11,323 nt of DNA from Chloroflexota bacterium (lineage in GTDB: Bacteria > Chloroflexota > Limnocylindria > Limnocylindrales > CSP1-4). The stretch covers positions 216-11,538 of the forward strand of contig PMJT01000102.1 of NCBI GenBank assembly GCA_003158495.1, given 5' to 3'. The position numbers were made by a program, and so were the translations under genes. Below the pieces are notes generated by a model. That model was not told where the DNA came from and made no database searches. It saw nothing but the letters and a program-made list of their open reading frames with translations. Below, piece by piece: positions 9,801-11,323 of the stretch (the stretch's first letter is position 1; each line of letters opens with the position of its first letter).

Positions 9801-10254
9801 CGACGGTCCAGCGGAACCGGAGGCCGAGATCGTGGTTGATCTCCTCGAACAGGACCGCCGTCCCGTCGACCCGCTTGTACAGGTTCCGGGTGATCCGGTA
9901 TACGGCGGGGTCGTCGAGCCATGGCTCCCAGAGCGACGTCTGGTCCGCCCGAGTCACCAGCAGGATTGTCCGAGCACCGCTCGTCGTCGGGTTGCGCAGG
10001 ATCTTGTCGACGGTCTGGTAGGGGAACAGGGCGCTGTCCGGGCTGCGCCGCCCGGCCACGAACGGGCCGTTCGAGCCGATGAAGAGCCACGCGTCGCTGT
10101 CGCTGGCGATGCTCATCAGGAAGGGCGGCATCCGGTCCACGTTGCCGATTACGGCATACCGTTCGCCGTCGATCGTGGCGAAGCCACCGCTCACGGCCCC
10201 GTCCGGCTCCCGGGTGGCCGCGTCCCCGAAGTGAATCGCCCTGGACATCGACAT
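6865..10254 (-). CDS. Large uncharacterised protein, probable alpha/alpha-barrel carbohydrate-active enzyme
   Basis: Cytoplasmic protein of 1129 residues with no signal peptide or membrane segments. I do not recognise a named family. Residues about 25-230 look beta-rich ('ERYAVIGNVDRMPPFLMSIA', 'LFPYQTVDKI', 'TRNLYKRVDGTAVLFEEIN'), like the N-terminal sandwich of GH94 phosphorylases. From about 290 to 1010 it is helical, with conserved-looking aromatic and acidic clusters: 'SYQGNWRDIFQNWEAL' (465-480), 'DPWSHIGYWGDHQLVYLL' (523-540), 'RPEWNDANNALAG' (649-661), 'LYHSYNLLR' (777-785), 'GARQPGMTGQVKE'-like GAQQPGMTGQVKE (996-1008). This resembles six-hairpin toroids, and EWND recalls the DWND acid motif of GH94; Glu651 or Asp654 would be catalytic candidates. 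The C-terminal ~100 residues look beta-rich. ATG 10254 is chosen because AGGAG lies seven bases before it; the open frame runs back to 10524 but that stretch is Arg/Pro-rich. It is divergent from the 6-phosphogluconate dehydrogenase gene. A phosphorylase, a hydrolase or a non-catalytic relative are all possible. Confidence 0.85.
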   Translation of the reverse strand: MSMSRAIHFGDAATREPDGAVSGGFATIDGERYAVIGNVDRMPPFLMSIASDSDAWLFIGSNGPFVAGRRSPDSALFPYQTVDKILRNPTTSGARTILLVTRADQTSLWEPWLDDPAVYRITRNLYKRVDGTAVLFEEINHDLGLRFRWTVAACDRFGLVRHARLDELNGEPAEVRYLDGWHQLIPPGVDQETFNRYSYLAAAYMRHERIPGVPLAVYALNARITDRPEPSESLRVATAWSAGHADPTILLSDRQVAAFRRGSEVQPEVDVRGEVGAYLVAAVARLAPSGRHSWYTVADTALDHAAVLDLRALLAAPDRAEAALAEALVANSAGVRRRVAGADGIQHTADEAASANNFANVLFNIMRGGSFEDGYRVPAGDLASYLRDQDRTLFNRHRAWVEGLPGDLTLQGLLRASAELGDPQLTRLVHAYLPLTFSRRHGDPSRPWNKFSIRVRDGSGKPVFSYQGNWRDIFQNWEALGESFPGYLGQFAAVFLNASTADGYNPYRISRSGIDWEVEDPTDPWSHIGYWGDHQLVYLLRLLESFERHEPGALAAGLGERIYAYANVPYRIAGFDAVLADPRATIKLDPVLHDALMAAAAEVGADGKLLRDESGVVRLVSLCEKLLVPLLVKLTNFVPGGGIWLNTQRPEWNDANNALAGWGLSIVTLSAMPRYLALLGRLAAAADREIPISAPVAQLLDRVTAILRGAPGPLDDAARYEVLVELGRAGEAYRRAVYAGEFGENAPVSTEAVRALVTAASAVVEETLRANRRPDGLYHSYNLLRVEGERAAVDRLGPMLEGQVAVLDSGLLGDEEAVALLRELRVSEMYRPDQRSYLLYPDRALTPFLEKNTLNGAPPIEHPGLFVTDRAGGWHFQADLATMADVDRELRAAGASPDRADAVRKLWRATFAHDQFTGRSGTFFAFEGLGSIYWHMVTKLLLAVQGCHRRATDPTAAAALAGFYDEIRDGLNFRKTAEVYGAFPTDPYSHTPKHRGAQQPGMTGQVKEQILSRLGELGVEVAGGRLDFRPSLLHAAEFADEAFDFDWLDVSGAERRVQLPAGSLAFTLCQVAVGYRPGDAPSIELELVDGRTEVVPGAELSVEASRAIFERTGTCSRLTVTVPRTAIRG

Positions 10255-10260
10255 GCACCG

Positions 10261-10266
10261 TCTCCT
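10261..10266 (-). promoter_or_regulatory. Ribosome binding site deciding the start of the large minus-strand gene
   Basis: AGGAGA on the minus strand; its AGGAG core is seven bases before ATG 10254. The next in-frame ATG (10248) would leave 13 bases, so MSMSR is the better start. Confidence 0.75.
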
Positions 10267-10280
10267 GGTAGTGCCAATCG

Positions 10281-10296
10281 GCGCCGGATCCGGCGC
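10281..10296. promoter_or_regulatory. Perfect 16-base palindrome in the leader of the large gene
   Basis: GCGCCGGATCCGGCGC is its own reverse complement. It lies 26 bases upstream of the large gene's start codon, just beyond the ribosome binding site. It could be a dimeric repressor's operator. In RNA it could instead form a six-base-pair stem closed by a GATC loop that affects translation. It does not match an operator consensus that I know. Confidence 0.45.
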
Positions 10297-10310
10297 GAGA
10301 TCCCCGGCCC

Positions 10311-10324
10311 CGATCCCGGGATCG
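10311..10324. promoter_or_regulatory. Perfect 14-base palindrome, second of a pair
   Basis: CGATCCCGGGATCG is its own reverse complement and is centred 29 bases from the 16-base palindrome. Both contain GATC and a CCGG or CCCGGG core. The spacing is close to three helical turns, which would place two bound dimers on the same DNA face. Regulatory function is inferred. Confidence 0.4.
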
Positions 10325-10504
10325 ATCGTGTTTCCGGCAACTCTAGCAGCGGCCCATTGGGGACGGGATGTGCCCCACGCCCGAATCGTGCGCGCCCGGG
10401 AGGGGTGGTTTCGACCAATTCGTCGATACCCTATCCCGGCTGCACATCCCGGAGTACATGTCGAACCCGACGGTCGTGCGGCATGACGTCGACCCCCCGG
10501 CAAG

Positions 10505-10560
10505 GCATTCCTCGACGCGCGCATTCCACCAGCAGGGAGTCGGCCCGGTCAGGAATGCGC
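10505..10560. repeat. Three-copy heptamer GCATTCC with a 9-base inverted repeat
   Basis: GCATTCC occurs at 10505-10511 and 10521-10527, 16 bases apart in the same orientation, and in inverted form (GGAATGC) at 10552-10558. The second and third copies extend to a perfect inverted repeat, GCGCATTCC and GGAATGCGC, with 24 bases between. The first and third extend to GCATTCCT and AGGAATGC. It lies in the middle of the divergent region and may be a regulator binding array or a hairpin. Confidence 0.4.
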
Positions 10561-10768
10561 TTTCAAGCGTGCAATATGGACGAGGATCGAGCCCCTGGCT
10601 CACTGGCTCCGTTCCGTATGCATCTCGGTACGTGCACGGATCAAGACTCATCGCGTGCCGGTAACGGCCGGTTCCGCCTAAGCTAGGACGGACGCCAGCG
10701 GGCGAACCGCGATCCGGCAAACCGGCCTGCGCGGCAGCGAACGTTCAACCCATCTTCGCCACGGCAGC

Positions 10769-10775
10769 AGGGAGG
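10769..10775 (+). promoter_or_regulatory. Ribosome binding site of the 6-phosphogluconate dehydrogenase gene
   Basis: AGGGAGG lies eight bases before ATG 10784. It fixes the start, which agrees with the family's N-terminal Rossmann motif beginning at residue 4. Confidence 0.85.
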
Positions 10776-10783
10776 ATCTTCCG

Positions 10784-11323
10784 ATGCGGGTCGGACTCGT
10801 CGGTCTGGGGCGCATGGGCGCCAATATGTCGCGGCGCTGGCTGCGCAACGGCCACACCGTTTTCGGCTACGCCCGAACGAAGGCCACCGTCGATGGCCTC
10901 GTCGCCGACGGCGCGATCAGCGGCGGCGCCGACTCGCTGGCCGACCTCGTATCCAAACTCGACAAGCCTCGCGTCCTGTGGCTGATGGTCCCGGCCGCGT
11001 CGGTCGATGCGACCCTGGAGCAGCTCGTGCCGCTTCTCGCGGCCGGCGACATGGTTGTCGATGGCGGCAACTCCTACTACCGCGACGACATCCGCCACTC
11101 GAAGGAACTCGAGCCGGCCGGGATCCGCTATCTCGACTGCGGCACCAGCGGTGGCGTGGCCGGCCTGGAGCGCGGCTACTGCCTGATGATCGGCGGCCCG
11201 GACGACGCGGTCGCACGGCTGGACCCGCTCTTTGCGGCGCTCGCCCCCGGCGTCGAGGCGGCCCCGCGAACCCCCGGCCGAACGGGCGACCCCGACTCAG
11301 CCGAGCAGGGCTACCTCCACTGC
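10784..11323 (+). CDS. gnd: 6-phosphogluconate dehydrogenase (decarboxylating), short form, cut by the window edge
   Basis: Cytoplasmic enzyme that oxidises and decarboxylates 6-phosphogluconate to ribulose 5-phosphate, yielding NAD(P)H for the oxidative pentose-phosphate pathway. The first 180 residues are present with no stop. Visible motifs are the Rossmann dinucleotide loop GLGRMGANM (7-15), the VPAA turn (69-72), DGGNS (93-97), and the substrate-binding segment DCGTSGGVAGLERGYC (118-133). The sequence ends PRTPGRTG...AEQGYLHC, just where the short-form family continues into the catalytic-lysine segment (GPAGAGHFVKM-like). Short-form members are about 300-340 residues, so roughly 40-50% is missing. 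Within the related beta-hydroxyacid dehydrogenases, GTSGGVxGLERGYCLMxGG is typical of this short group. The acidic residue usually found at the end of the second beta strand is replaced by Ala30, followed by Arg31-Thr32, which may shift preference towards NADP. The gene is divergent from the large enzyme gene. Confidence 0.95.
   Translation, partial: MRVGLVGLGRMGANMSRRWLRNGHTVFGYARTKATVDGLVADGAISGGADSLADLVSKLDKPRVLWLMVPAASVDATLEQLVPLLAAGDMVVDGGNSYYRDDIRHSKELEPAGIRYLDCGTSGGVAGLERGYCLMIGGPDDAVARLDPLFAALAPGVEAAPRTPGRTGDPDSAEQGYLHC

Larger units (their letters stand above)
10255..10783. other. Divergent control region between the large enzyme gene and the 6PGDH gene
   Basis: This gap of 529 bases lies between two genes that point away from each other, so it should carry both promoters. 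It holds two perfect palindromes close to the large gene, a three-copy heptamer near the middle, and both ribosome binding sites. There is also a short TCGAC/GTCGA inverted repeat (10411-10415 and 10422-10426). I could not assign sigma-70 boxes with confidence on either strand. Possible -10-like elements (TAGAGT, minus strand, 10340-10345; TAAGCT, plus strand, 10679-10684) lack a proper -35. I see no tRNA-like cloverleaf, no recognisable riboswitch and no small gene with a good ribosome binding site. Confidence 0.6.

Noticed and set aside
10255..10524. Upstream 90-codon extension of the large minus-strand frame
   Set aside because: The extra residues are Arg/Pro/Gly-rich and look like untranslated GC-rich DNA. 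The start at 10254 has AGGAG at good spacing, and the extension would run through the palindromes.
7153..10686. Plus-strand open frame of 1177 codons covering almost the whole large minus-strand gene
   Set aside because: It is the codon-aligned antisense frame: its codons are exact reverse complements of the minus-strand codons. Stops there need Leu CTA/TTA or Ser TCA codons opposite, which high-GC genes avoid, so long open antisense frames are expected. Its translation has no recognisable domains and is rich in Arg, Val, Gly and Glu, while the minus-strand product has a good ribosome binding site and protein-like motifs.
10739..10746. GAACGTTC palindrome upstream of the 6PGDH gene as an SOS (LexA) box
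   Set aside because: The Gram-positive-type LexA site has GAAC and GTTC separated by four bases. Here the half-sites touch, so the geometry is wrong.

Overview
The window is high-GC DNA with strong Shine-Dalgarno sites (AGGAGG, AGGGAGG or AGGAG, 5-8 bases from the start) ahead of all four genes I can support. Gene content and style suggest a free-living Actinobacteriota- or Chloroflexota-like bacterium, possibly an uncultivated soil or freshwater lineage. The main pointers are a secreted mosaic protein with a PQQ-type propeller, DUF1349-like modules and C-terminal repeats ending in 'VFDVTGYF', and a short-form 6-phosphogluconate dehydrogenase. The taxonomy is inference. There is no rRNA, tRNA, CRISPR array, transposase or phage gene.

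Layout. At 103-4713 (+) a 1536-residue exported protein carries an eight-repeat beta-propeller, three Cys-flagged jelly-roll-like modules, one fibronectin type III domain and three C-terminal repeats of about 130 residues. It converges, across 84 bases, on a DHA2/EmrB-type 14-helix multidrug efflux transporter at 4798-6561 (-). After a 303-base gap with a candidate terminator comes a 1129-residue cytoplasmic protein at 6865-10254 (-). That protein looks like an uncharacterised carbohydrate-active enzyme with a beta-sandwich followed by an alpha/alpha-barrel, and it has an 'EWND' motif reminiscent of GH94 phosphorylases. A 529-base divergent control region (10255-10783) holds two perfect palindromes and a three-copy heptamer. 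The window ends inside a 6-phosphogluconate dehydrogenase gene (10784 to the edge, +).

How the genes may work together. The last two genes are divergent and share one control region. This fits a sugar-breakdown module in which a glycan- or oligosaccharide-active enzyme and an oxidative pentose-phosphate enzyme are co-regulated, but this is inferred from context only. The secreted mosaic protein and the efflux pump look functionally separate from it. The least ordinary item is the 1129-residue protein with its palindrome-bearing leader. I found no clear evidence for a wholly new multi-gene system. A plus-strand open frame of 1177 codons across the large minus-strand gene is best explained as a codon-aligned antisense shadow.
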